Assembly (NCBI GenBank): GCA_017437095.1
Contig: JAFSBW010000011.1
Location: 1-48,314, forward strand
Direction of reading: 5' to 3'
DNA length: 48,314 nt
Source: Oscillospiraceae bacterium
Lineage (GTDB): Bacteria > Bacillota > Clostridia > Oscillospirales > Oscillospiraceae
In this document: positions 6,966 through 18,300 of the stretch, in pieces
Numbering within the stretch: position 1 is the stretch's first letter
How the letters are laid out: each line of letters begins with the position of its first letter
Translations under genes and position numbers: made by a program
Notes under the pieces: generated by a model
Database searches by the model: none
The model's input: the letters and a program-made list of their open reading frames with translations, nothing else
What the model was told of the DNA's origin: nothing

Positions 6966-8067
6966 ACTTAATTACCTCCAATTCCTTTCTCATCATATCC
7001 TGAGCGCACTGGGCCATAGCGCAAAGATAGGGCGCCTTTTGGTCAGGAGTCCCGGTTTCGGTGTAAATCATAGCCACGCAAGGCTTGCAAAGCTTTCTGC
7101 GTGGACAGTTTTTACAGCCGGAGAGTACCGGAGTTGTTCGCACAACATCGGTGAGCTTATTCCAGCAATCCGCAAAGGGCTCCAGGAAGGGATAAAGCTG
7201 CAGAGGGAATGGCATAATGCCACAGGCGGTCATGGTTCCATCCCAGCTTATCCAAAAACTGCTTCTGCCTGCCCGGCATTGCATATAATCCTCACGATGA
7301 TTTCCCCAATCGTTTCCCTCTTGAACTTTTTCCTCAGCGACCTGGCTGGAGAGCCAGCGCACATAGTCCTGGGAATGCTGCAAAAACTTGGCCTTGTGCA
7401 CAAACATAGCAGCAGCCTCCTCCGGGGTAAACCGAGAGTCTGTTTTCTCAGTTTCCCGCCTGGAGGGCGGGAACATATAGGTTGCCATGCGGACATTCAG
7501 CCCCAAATCCTTGCCGAATTGTAAAATAGCCTCCTGATCCCCGGCATTTTCCGGAATCATACTGGCGTTGATCACTACAGGGATTCCGGCTTCTTTTAAT
7601 CCACGGATGGCGGCTACCGCCCGGTGATAGCCGGAGGCGCTACCGCAAATTCTTTCATAAGTCTGCTCGCTGCCGCCGTAAAGCGTAATGTTTACCCGAT
7701 GGGGTGCATATTCTTTCAGCCAGGCAATGGTAGCTTCATCAATCAGCGTTCCATTGGTATTGATGGAAAGCAAAAATCCCATTTTATGTAGCTGGATATA
7801 CAGCTCCCGGAAATGAGGGTACAAAAAGGGCTCGCCGCCAGTAAGCAGCAGAAATAGCGTGCCGGCCTTATGGCATTGCTCTGCAAGAGAGACCCACTCC
7901 TGCCAATCCAGCTGGCGCTTTCCCTCTGCACGGATTTGCGCCGGTGTTTTGCGAACATAGCACATTTTGCAGGCGAAATTGCACACCGGGGAAAGCTCAA
8001 AGGCGCCTCCCAGGGGGATGCGCTGATGGGATGCCTTTGCATATAGGTAATCACTGTATTTTTCCAC
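6949..8067 (-). CDS. Radical SAM/SPASM peptide-modifying enzyme
   Basis: A 372-residue enzyme. The radical SAM cluster motif CxxxCxxC is C29, C33, C36 and GGEP at 77-80 helps bind S-adenosylmethionine. A SPASM domain follows with C264, G276, C282, then C318-x2-C321-x5-C327-x2-C330 and C349, enough ligands for two auxiliary iron-sulfur clusters. Family members with SPASM domains usually modify ribosomal peptides (thioether or C-C bonds) or mature enzymes. The start is GTG, with GGAGG nine bases upstream, and overlaps the kinase-like gene by 17 bases. The likely substrate is the Cys-containing peptide at 9054-9302 (inference from neighbourhood). The bond formed cannot be read from the sequence. 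Confidence 0.9.
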   Translation of the reverse strand: MEKYSDYLYAKASHQRIPLGGAFELSPVCNFACKMCYVRKTPAQIRAEGKRQLDWQEWVSLAEQCHKAGTLFLLLTGGEPFLYPHFRELYIQLHKMGFLLSINTNGTLIDEATIAWLKEYAPHRVNITLYGGSEQTYERICGSASGYHRAVAAIRGLKEAGIPVVINASMIPENAGDQEAILQFGKDLGLNVRMATYMFPPSRRETEKTDSRFTPEEAAAMFVHKAKFLQHSQDYVRWLSSQVAEEKVQEGNDWGNHREDYMQCRAGRSSFWISWDGTMTACGIMPFPLQLYPFLEPFADCWNKLTDVVRTTPVLSGCKNCPRRKLCKPCVAMIYTETGTPDQKAPYLCAMAQCAQDMMRKELEVIKCEKAE

Positions 8068-8923
8068 AGTCTGTGTCCTCCAAATATTGCCGCAGCTTTG
8101 CTACAGCGTCTGAATCCGGACGGCAGCAAAACTCCAGCACAGGAACCTGGCAAGCAATATCCTGCGCCAAGGAAAAGGCCAAATCTATATCCTTATCCTG
8201 CCAGCGGTGCAGCGCGAAGCCTGCCACCAAATTGCGGGAAATTTGCCCTTGGGTTAATGGTTGTATTACATTATCCTGCCCCTGCCGGAGAATTACAATC
8301 GCCCGGATCGGCAGGTGAATATTCTTGCAAATGTTGGAAGAACCGCAGTTCGGGTAACCGTAGGCATACCAACGCCCCTGGTCTTTGCCGAGGAGTACAC
8401 GGTCTCCGTTGATAATATCAGCTCCGGCATATTGCTGCCAGAGGCTCGCCTGGGTAGATTTTCCCGTTTGGGAAGGCGCCGCAAATAAAATTGCCTGATT
8501 CTGCCAACCTACATAAGATGCATGGAGAATAGGTCGGTTTTGATGCAGCAGTGCCTTTTGCAGGCCGGAAATGCCAAAAAACCAATCCGCATCCATAGGC
8601 GGCTGGTTAAAAATCTCCGGGTCAAAGCTGCAAACATGACCCCTATCCCGCTCCGCCCATACGGCATATGCATTTTTTAAGTATGCCCAATGGTAAACAA
8701 TCAGCGGCTCTCCATTCACATCGTAAATATCATGAAATTCGCCGCTTCCAAGCTTTGGATATGCTGTATAGAGAGCCAAAGGCTCAATATGGGCCTGCAG
8801 CAAAAGGGTCTGTCCCTTCCATGGCCCCGTATATCGAAAACGCTCCATAAAAATGCCGGGCTTAAAGGGATAGCCTGCGGTATCAAACTGAACCAAGAGG
8901 CCACCTAGCATATAGGCTTCCAT
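8051..8923 (-). CDS. HPr kinase-like protein associated with RiPP clusters
   Basis: A 290-residue protein related to the C-terminal kinase domain of HprK. Walker A-like APSQTGKST is at residues 149-157, H134 stands in ILHAS before it, D174 in NGDRV after it, and the loop GYPNCGSS plus the strand LPIRAIVILRQ (about 189-214) are characteristic of the HprK-like proteins found in peptide clusters. Some relatives (e.g. the lasso-peptide kinases PadeK and ThcoK) phosphorylate the C-terminal serine of the precursor. The peptide encoded just upstream here ends in Ser-Ser. The start at 8923 is set by GGAGG; the frame extends further but without a ribosome site. True HPr phosphorylation is unlikely, since the usual N-terminal domain is absent. 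Confidence 0.8.
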   Translation of the reverse strand: MEAYMLGGLLVQFDTAGYPFKPGIFMERFRYTGPWKGQTLLLQAHIEPLALYTAYPKLGSGEFHDIYDVNGEPLIVYHWAYLKNAYAVWAERDRGHVCSFDPEIFNQPPMDADWFFGISGLQKALLHQNRPILHASYVGWQNQAILFAAPSQTGKSTQASLWQQYAGADIINGDRVLLGKDQGRWYAYGYPNCGSSNICKNIHLPIRAIVILRQGQDNVIQPLTQGQISRNLVAGFALHRWQDKDIDLAFSLAQDIACQVPVLEFCCRPDSDAVAKLRQYLEDTDCGKIQ

Positions 8924-9007
8924 ATACAGCTTCCTCCTTTGCGGAAATGAGTTTCGGCGCCGGCCTGCCGAGGGCAAACAGACGCCGAATAGAACCATTG
9001 GTAGGAG

Positions 9008-9033
9008 ATAACGGGGGCCGAAGCCCCCGTTAT
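9008..9033 (-). other. Perfect hairpin with UUCG loop between peptide gene and enzyme genes
   Basis: ATAACGGGGGC and GCCCCCGTTAT form an 11-bp perfect stem; read on the minus strand the loop is UUCG. No T-run follows, so it is more likely an mRNA 3'-end stabiliser or partial attenuator than a full terminator. It lies 20 bases after the peptide stop and about 85 bases before the kinase-like start. Confidence 0.8.
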
Positions 9034-9053
9034 ATTAGTTTGGCAGGTAACAA

Positions 9054-9302
9054 TCAGGATGACAGGAAAAGGCCAGCCAAATCGTCTATGGGCCCATGGT
9101 AGCAGAGCTTGTCGTCCACATTGTTCTCATCGGTAACGTTGGTGTCACACTGGGAGCTAAAGAAGCCGTAAACTTCATCTACACAAGAATGCTGATAGTG
9201 GTTAATCGACTCGCCGCCGCCATCGGTACAGCTGCCTGCAAGAGCAGCATCCAGCTGGAAGGATTCTACTGCAAGATAAGGCTTGATATATTCTCTTTTC
9301 AT
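9054..9302 (-). CDS. Small Cys-containing peptide, candidate RiPP precursor
   Basis: An 82-residue acidic peptide starting at ATG 9302 with AAGGAGGG eight bases upstream. The N-terminus MKREYIKPYLAVESFQL contains Y5-x-x-P8-x-L10, the core of the motif by which lasso-peptide leaders bind their RRE protein. An Ala-Leu-Ala-Gly stretch (19-23) just before C25 looks like a leader/core border. The rest holds C25, C40, C52 and C67 at 15-, 12- and 15-residue spacing, H35, H38 and H69, many Asp/Asn, and ends LFLSS. It sits 13 bases after the giant surface-protein gene and directly before the kinase-like, radical SAM and PqqD-like genes. The precursor role is inferred; no family name is known to me. 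Confidence 0.75.
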   Translation of the reverse strand: MKREYIKPYLAVESFQLDAALAGSCTDGGGESINHYQHSCVDEVYGFFSSQCDTNVTDENNVDDKLCYHGPIDDLAGLFLSS

Positions 9303-9315
9303 TGCTATTCCCTCC

Positions 9316-12300
9316 TTAATTCTGAGTACTGGCGCTAACCAGACCGTTCTTAACAGCGTAACCATCTACAGTTCCGGTAAAGGTAAAATCTACAGCGCCA
9401 TTTTCCACATACCACCAATTGCTGCCATAAGTGGCAAAGCCAGTAAATGCGGTATCCTGAACGCCATTGGCAATGTAGATCCAGCTTCCGTCGGAATCTC
9501 TAACCAGGCCGGTATAGGTGCTGGCCCAGATGCCGTAGCGTACATAGTGGGCAATGCCGTTATCTTCAACCACGCCGGTGAAGTTGAAGTTGACAGGGCC
9601 ACTTTCTACATAGGCCTTCATGCCGTTAACCTCTACCAGACCCACAAAGCCGGCGGTAACCTTACCCTTGCTGAAGTTCAGCCACTGGTCGTCAACCTTC
9701 TTCAGGCCGTTGACAGCAGTGTTAACGCAGCCGCCGCGGATGTAGTAGGAATCGCCATTAAATTCTATCACACCGTTGCAGGTAAAGTCAACCTTTCCGT
9801 CAACAACATACCAGGTGCCGGTGGAGTTGGCAACCAGACCGGTGAAGCCTTCCTCGGCAACACCGTTTACATAGTAGTAATAGTTGCCGTCCTCACCCTT
9901 CTGCAGGGAAACCGCAGCAGGATCGTTGGCGCTGATAATGCTGATAGCCAGCTTTGCAGCTCTATTGTCCACCATGAAACTAAAGGATTCCACCTGAACA
10001 GTATCGGCGTTAGCGCCGTAAGCCAGCTTGATATCGGTAACGGACAGGATACCGGTGCCGGTGTTGGTAACCACGACATAAGCGAAGTAGCCGGTCTTGC
10101 CGTCTACGGTAGCCAGAGTAAAGTAGTTGCTCAGGTCCTTGCCGTCTACCAGATCGTAGTACATATCAGTGCCGGTGGCAACGGTCTTGGTCAGGGTTGC
10201 GCCAGATGCTGCAGGATTGGCGCTGTAGGGAACTACATAAGCCTGCAACTTAACCTCGGTGCCATTTACAGACTTGGCGCCGATATCAAAGCTGGCGGGC
10301 ATTTCGGCAGAGTATACCAGGAATGCTACGCCGTTGTTCTGCTTCAGGTATACTTCGTTGTTGGGGCCAACCGCCTTGTAATCAGATACATTGGTGATGT
10401 TTGCGGGGGTTTCGGGAGCGATATTACCCTCGTAATCGCCATACTGATTGTTGGGGGTAGACTCAACGTATACGGTGCCGTTGGTAATTCCGTCTTCGCC
10501 CATACCCTTGAAGGTATCGGAAGTGATCAGAAGGTTGCGGATTTCGGTAATGACTGCATTTAGCTCATTGTCAGCTGCGTAAGCAGCGTCTGCAATGGTC
10601 TTGTTCGCGCCACCGTCCATAGTACCGTAGATGCGTACCGCATCGAAGTAGAACTGGCCGCCGTTGGACAGAGCCGCCGGGGTAGTTCTGCTCTGGTAAA
10701 CATCAATGATAACGGTGTAGGTGCCCCAGGTCAGCCCATCGATGGATACAACAGGAATCTGATACAGCTCGTTCGCACCCTTATTCAAGACAATCTGGGT
10801 TTTAACCTTGGTTTGTCCCTGCATAACAGTTACGCGAATCATGCCCTGCTGTGCGCCGGTGCGGCTGATGATATCAAAACCGGTGCCGGTGAAGGTGAAG
10901 CTGGCGGTGGTCACGCCTACGCCCTCACCCAGGACATACTGGCTGCTGCCAGCGGAGAAGAACTTGTCATTGGCGTAGGAGCTGTCGTAGCCGTACAGGT
11001 CAGGATCGTTGCCGCCGTCGGCCTGGGTGTTATTCAGGGTGTAACCGTCTTCCGAAATCAAAGTCCACTTATTATTAGTACCACTGGTCAGAACGAAGGA
11101 GCCGCCGGTGTTGCCTGCGGTTTCGTAGTGAACCACATGGGCGGGAATGACTGTGAGCGGCTTGTACATGTAGTACACCCAGTCCTTGTTGATCTCACCC
11201 TTTCTGTAGGTGCCGTCACCATTATCAATAGCCTCGTATTCCTGGAAAGCGATGGCTACGAACACCTGATCCACGCCATTCATAATACCGTTGGGAGTGA
11301 ATTTTACCTGAGTATTACCATTAGCGCTGATGATGGAGTAATTACCGTTGGCAGTAGCGAAGGTATTGGTGAAGGAACCGGCCTTCACATAGTCCTTCAG
11401 ATCAAAGCTGCTGGAGTAGGTGGCGAAGCCCACAACCTCCATAGTGTACCAGTACTTGGTGCCATCCTGGTCGGGGTTGCGCACATCAGCATAGCCCCGA
11501 ACATAGGGCATTTCTTCACTGGAGAACATGTTGATTTCCACGGCCTTGCCATAATCGATCACAACAGTCTCGCCAGCCATAGGCCGGAGGGACTCACCCA
11601 AGTCGGTCATGATAACAGGGATATCGATGACGACGCTGGAGTGGAATCCATTGGAAGAATCCACATAGGTCAGCAGGTTTTCGATATTGTTCAGGTCGTC
11701 GTTCTTGACCCATGCAACGCTGCCCTGGCCAGCGGTAGTGGAGTTGGTTACGGTTGCGCTGGCGGTCACATCGTACAGGGCGTTGTTACCTGCCAGACCT
11801 GCCTGGATTAGCGCATCCAGAGCGGTGAAGGTGACATGGTTATTCAGCTCAGCCTCATAGTAGGCGCGGCCATCCAGGAAGATACGGTTAGCGGGGTTGG
11901 TGAAGGGCACGCCCGCGCGGTTGACATACTGGCCTTGCGCGTTGACCAGGAAGAACCGAACGGTAACGTTACCTGCGCCCCAAGCGATCTGGGGAACGCC
12001 ATAGTAGCGCTTAACATACTTGCCGTAAACATCGATGTACTCGACATAAGCATATTCGTTGGTGGCGTATACGCCGGCAACAGCCTCTCTGGGGTTATCC
12101 AGGGAGCCATCCAGGTAGGCGTAGTACTCCATGGCCACTTCCTTATCGGTGATAGTACCGATCTTCCAGACGATCTGCTCGTCCTTGGCGTGAACGGTTG
12201 CCACGCCCTCGTGCATCACGGTATCAAGAGTAGCGGTGTAGGTGAAGGTCTCGGCATCGATGACCCGCTCGCCCTTGGCGTTGACGGTCATAATGTTGAC

Positions 12301-15300
12301 ACTCTCGCCCTTCAGGCTGGAGAAAGCCTGTGTGCCGTCTGCAGAGAAGGTAATCTGCTCCAGAATTTCGGGAGCTTCATTGACACGCAGACCCAGATGC
12401 TCATCCTTGACGGTAACGGTCTGGATAGAGCCGTCATTCATGATCACGGACATGCTCTTGTTCAGATCGGAGGCGGTTACCAGCGTGTAGGAATTGACGG
12501 TGATGGGGAAGCTCATGGCCTGCATAGCCGCCAGAGTTTCCGCGCTCATGATACCGCCGGAGGTGATATCAGAGGAGTACATGCTGGTGCCGGTAAACAG
12601 GGAGAAATCGCCGCCGATGGTATCGGTGACCTGGGCGTTGGTGCCGGCGTAAGCCAGCGCACGGGCCAGGGTGGTCAGGTAATCATTCAGTTCCTGCTCG
12701 TTGTCCGCCAGGGTTACGGGAAGCGCGGTGTTCTTGACAAGACCTGCCAGAACACGCTCCATCTCATTCAGCTCATAGCTGTAGGTACTGAAGCCGCCGT
12801 GGGCCATATCGAAGCCGACAACATAGGCGCTGTCCACCTGGCTTCTCAGCTCGGTGGCAAGCAGGTTGTAGTTCTCGATGTATTCCAGCCAGCTGGATTC
12901 GCTGACGCTGTCGGGCTTGGAATACTTATCGGAGCCGCTCCACAGGGTATCGGCGCTGCCGTTGGCATTCTGGCTGTTATAGTGAGAGGGAGCACCGTCG
13001 GTCATGAAGACCACATGGATCTGACGGCCGGATTCGTCGTAGCTCTTGCCGTTGTTGTTGGCAGCATACTTGGCCTTCAGCTGGGCAATCGCGTCAATGG
13101 CTTCGCCGAAGGCAAAGTCGTAGTTGGTGTTGCCGCGGTTGGAGCCGGAGACGGAGGCCTCGCCGTAGTCATCATCATCGTAGCCGCCGATGGTCAGCGT
13201 ATATTCACCGGCTTCCTCGCTGCCGTCCAGATAACGGACATTGGTAAACTTGGTATCGGCAAAGACCTGAGACGCGATGGAATAGTCGCTGATGCCCACC
13301 ATGGGAGTTCTTACGGAGTCCACATGGTCGCTGGAGCCGCCGTGGTCACGGTCGGCACCGGCGAAGGTGACGAAGGTAAGGGTGTTGTCGCCGCCGTCCA
13401 CATTCAGCAGGATATCGGCGAAGTGATCCGCAGTCTGCATAGCCATATCCAGCTTATCGGTGCCGCTGGCGCCGCCTGCGGGACCCTTGTTAAAGTCGTT
13501 GGCATTGGCCAGTTCGTCCTCGGTCATGCCTTCGAACCAGTCGATGGACCAGCCCATGGAGTTAGACACGTCAACGATCAGAACTACGTCAACGGAGGAC
13601 TTGGTGGAAACGCCCGCTGCGGTCAGCTCGATCTTGGTAACGCCGGTGGCGGTGAAGTCCAGCACGCCTTCCGCGGTCTTGTTCATACGCACAGAGCCCG
13701 CATCGGGATAGCCGGGGATGACATCTGCTTCTTCCAGGCCTGCGAAGGGATCCTCAACCACATGGATGGTCAGGGTGTAGGTATCGCCTGCGTAGGCTAC
13801 GGGAACATAGTAGGTGCCGGGTACCGTGTTGTCGAAGCGATCCATGGCAGTGCCGTCATCGGCAACACCGGTGGCATCCGCCAGCTTGAAGTTCAGCTGG
13901 TCGAAGGGAACGGCTTCGCCAAAGCTGGGATCTGCGCCCTCATAGGTCATCTTAATGGCAACCTTGGTGAGGTTGGGCATGGAGCCGACACCGATCTCCA
14001 GGTAGGCGGGATCCAGCATGGGTACACGATCAGAGCCAACAACTGTGACATCCACAGTCTTGGTGATGTAGGGAACGTTATGGGTGGTACAGACAACCGC
14101 CATGCCGTAAACATCATACAATGTTGCGTAGATGGTGGCAGTGCCGGGCTTCAGACCGGTGACCACACCGTTCTGGTCTACGACAGCAACGGAGGGGTTG
14201 CTGGAGGACCAAACGATGGTATAGTCGTCTGCATCAACAGGTTCTTCTGTGTTTTCATTGAAAATCACAGTGGGAACAATGGCTTCCGCCACAAAGCCTG
14301 CGGGGATGTTCAGGGTAGTGGGATCCAGAGAGTAGTCGATGCCATAGTCATCGGTAAACTCCACATGCTTGTTGTACATGTATACGGATTCAGCCTCGGT
14401 GGTAGCGGTCCAGACGCCGTCCACATAGCCCAGGTAATAGGGGGCGTTATTGTCGCCGAAGCCAAGAACGATGCGGTATTCGCCATCGGGTACGGAAACG
14501 GCTTCCAGATAGACATGGTCAGCATTGGCGTGGATGAGCTGGGTCTCAGAGTCGCCGCTGCCCAGATAACGGCTCAGGTTGGAGGCGTTGAGCTGGGTGC
14601 GAACCACGCCGTCGGGGCAGGTGACATTGGTAACGAAGGTATCCAGCAGCCAGGCAGCCTGCTGTTCGTCGGATTCGCTGATGGTCAGGTAATCCACGGC
14701 ATCGCCGCCAAACAGATTGCCGGAGCCGATCTTGGAGGCCAGGACACCGTTTGCCAGAGTTACGGCGGCACCGCTGGCACCGGTGGAGCCGGTGGAGGTG
14801 GCGCTGGGGTTCTTCAGAGCGATCTCGCCGTTACCCGCAACGATGATATACTCTTCGTTCTCGTTGATGCCATCGTTATCCAGCACATAGTGGATGCCGT
14901 CTTCCAGGGTGATAACGCCATCATAATTGGAAGGATCAAAGTCCTCGACATGGATCCAGATGGTATCCAGGAACAGCACGTTGTCGGTGGAGTCCTTATA
15001 GGTGACCAGAGCGGTCTGGATACCGGGTTTGCTGGGATCCACCTTGGAGAGGTCAATGGTCAGATTGGGATTGTTCCACTTAATTCCTTCGATGGAATCG
15101 CCGGTGTTGAAATAGATGTTCAGCTCCAGATCTGCCAGGGCGGCTTGGATGTTGCTGTAGTCATCGCTGGTATTGGTAACCTTTGCAACATAGTCGTAGG
15201 AGTTCAGAGTGGCGTTGGTTACTTCCTTCTTCGTTACGGTAACCACCGTGGAATCGAAGTAGGGAGGCTGGGTGGTGGTGCCGTCGCCATCGTAAACGGT

Positions 15301-18300
15301 GTGACCGTTTACGGTCTTGATGTAGGTGTAGATGGTAACAGTACCTGCGCCCTGGGCGGTGACATTGCCGTATTCATCCACAGTAGCAATGTTGTCATCG
15401 CCAGACTTATAGCCCAGGGTGAAGTTACCGCTGCTGACGGCGATACCGCCGGCAATCACAGTGGCGGAGATGGCAGCGGAATCGCTGCCGCTCTCGCCAA
15501 AGATCAGGGCCATTTCCTCGGTGGCATTGACGGAAGGACCGGCAACGGTCACAGGAACGGTGGCGGTATACTCGGTGCCATCACTCATGGTCACCTTGGC
15601 GGTGACGGAGGTGGTGCCGGGCTTCCAGCCGGTGATCACGCCGCTGCTGTTGATAGTAGCAACGCTGCTGTCCAGCACAGACCACTCGATGGTATAGCCA
15701 CTGGTGATTGTCTCGTTATTGTGCTTTACGGTGTACTGCAGCTCATGGGTGGGGTTCAGAACACCGGAGCTGCCGGCAATGTACAGAGTGCCGGGGGCAG
15801 TGACCTGGATGCCGTCGGTAACAGCGGAGGCGTATTCCATATAGAATACAAAGCTGGAGCCGCTGTTCTTCTGCAGCAGGTATTCGCCTCCCTTTGCCAG
15901 GTCGATCTCCAGAACACCGTCACTGGGAACGGTATAGCTGGTTTTCTTGCCGTCAGGATCGGTCAGATAGACGCTGTGGCCTGGAGAATCCTCGGTATCA
16001 AATACCAGGGTGAAGGTACCCGCATTGGGGGCGGTGAAGGTGACCTTGGTGGAAGATTCCATCTTCATCGCTCTGTCGAAGTCCAGATCGCCATAGCTTC
16101 CGCTATAGGAGTTGGTGTAATTGGCGGAGATGTTGTACCACTTATCCGCGTCGGTGTCGCCGTCCACGGAGAAGTTATGCTTCCACAGATCGCTGGTGGT
16201 GGTGCCGGAAGAAGCAGCTGCAACCTCTACGGTCACATTTGCGGAAACGGTCTTGCCGTTTTCGGTGTAACTGACGGGCACGGTGTAGGTGCCGGCGATT
16301 GCGGTGTTGATGCCGCTGACATTGTAGGTCAGGCTGCTGCTCTGGACGGTCTTCTTGGAGCCGTCAGACATGGTGACTTCCATGGTCACGCCGGACAGGT
16401 CAACGGTGCCGGAGTTGGCGACATTGACGGTGCTGGGGCTGACGGTGGCGCTGGAGGGCGTAACAACTGTTTCACCAGATTCAGAGCCGCTCCACTTATA
16501 CAGGTAGATGGTCTGCACACCGTCAGAGGAACCGGCGCGGGTAAACTTTTCGCCATCATAGTACAGATAGCGGCCGCTGTTTTCCAGATTGATACCGTAA
16601 GCACCGGTAGCTGCATCGATAACAGTTACCTTGCTGTTCTTATCGCTGCTGTTACCCTTGGAGGGTGCACTGTCGCTACGCAGATATCTATCATCATCTT
16701 TGTTATCCGGTGTGCCCTTAATATTGTAGATATGGGTCTCGTCGAAGATCCAGATAAGGTTGGCAGCCTCTGCATAGCTGATATTTACCTTGCTGTTGAC
16801 AACGGTAACCTCAACAGGGGCGCTGTCGCCGTTCTGCAGAGCATAGTACTTATCGCCGTTTTTGGCAACAATGATGTACTCGCCATCATTCATATCCACA
16901 TTGCCGCTGGTATCCAGAACGAAGCCGGAACCGGTAGGTACATCGGGATCATCGGGATCCGGATCGGGGGTGGTGCCGCCGGAGGTGGGGGTGAGTAGCT
17001 GCATAGTTTTTCCATCGCTTTCGCTACTCTTGAAGTTCAGCGCGCCGCTATCAACCTTCAGCCACATGTTGTTATCGCCCTTGACGATGCCGTTAGCCAG
17101 ATCTACGGTAAACACAGTAGCATCGGATTTGCTGGTAGCGGCAAGCTTACCATCATCATTCAGATACACCTTGTTGCCATTGACGATGCTGTAGAAGTAA
17201 CCGGTGTTGGTGCCGGTAGCTTCCCAGGTGAACAGGGTGAAGCCGGTGGAGGATTCGATGGTATAGGTGTTCTCCTTGCCGCTGACCGCGGTGCGGGTAA
17301 TGGTGCCGGTCGCCCAGGCAGAGCCAGTCCAGTATGCTGCTCTACCCGTATCATTGTTGTTACTGAACAGGTACTGATTGCCGTTCACCATTGCGTCGGC
17401 GATCACATACTCGTTGCCAACAGGGGCAGGAGTCGTAGGCTCCTGGTAATTGGGATCGGCCGCGCCGCAGTTGGAGCAGGTGCCGTTCACATAGTTGTGG
17501 CCGGTAGCGGGGATACTCTCGGTCTTTTTGTGGGAGGAGTCGTTGGCGCAGGTGTAGGTGCGCACGCCGGTGCTCTCACAGCCGGGCTGGGTGGTCACAA
17601 CGCCGCTGCCCCAGCTATGGCCGGTGGCGGCGATGGTCTCGGTGTAGCTATCGCCGCAGGAGCAGGTGAAGGTGCGAACACCGGTAGTCTCACAGCCGGG
17701 CTCAGTAGTTACGGAGGCGGTGTAGCTGTGCTCATGAGGCTCATCGGAGCCGGCATTGACCGGCGCATATAGGTTCAGGCTCTGGGCGCTGCTTTCGAAC
17801 TTGGGACCGTTGGATCCGTCAATGTTCAGGTAAATACGGTTATCCGCATTGCCATGAGTGCCAGAAGCAACCCTGACATCTGCTTGCTCACCACTGAAGG
17901 TGATAGTCCACTGAGTAGCAGGGGTAGTGGCACAAACAAGGTTATTGGTGCCATTGCCGTTCAGATAGTACTTTGTGGTGCCATCCATGTAGTAGATGTA
18001 GTAGTTGCTGCTGTTGTCGATCTTTTCGATCACCCAGATATGGGCAGCAGCACCGTACTTCCAGCCGCCTTCAACGGAAGTCCAGGCAGCTTCCTGTACA
18101 CCGGGGTCGGTGCCGTGGGTAGCCGTTCTTTGGCTGCTGTTTCTTCCGATGACAACATAGGTGTACTTGTCGGAAAGGGCAGTCAGTCTGGTGTAGACCG
18201 TGTCGGCATTCACAGAGGGTACAGAAATATCGCCGGAGGGAGGCGTGGTGGGCTCATCAGCTTCCACTACGGTGAAGGTAGTGGTCTTGGTAACGGTGCC

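Noticed and set aside
8051-8923. True HPr kinase/phosphorylase (hprK)
   Set aside because: It lacks the HprK N-terminal domain and the canonical P-loop, and is embedded in a peptide cluster.
6071-9302. Lasso-peptide cluster
   Set aside because: The leader motif and kinase would fit, but there is no asparagine-synthetase-like cyclase and no transglutaminase-like peptidase, and the peptide is long with four cysteines.
9054-9302. SCIFF-type (six cysteines in forty-five residues) precursor
   Set aside because: There are only four cysteines, at wide and different spacing, and the radical SAM partner does not sit in the usual SCIFF context.
11836-16998. 1720-residue plus-strand open frame inside the giant gene
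   Set aside because: Gly/Val/Ile-rich, without domains or ribosome site; it mirrors the codon bias of the giant minus-strand gene. The same holds for other long plus frames at 9283-20376.
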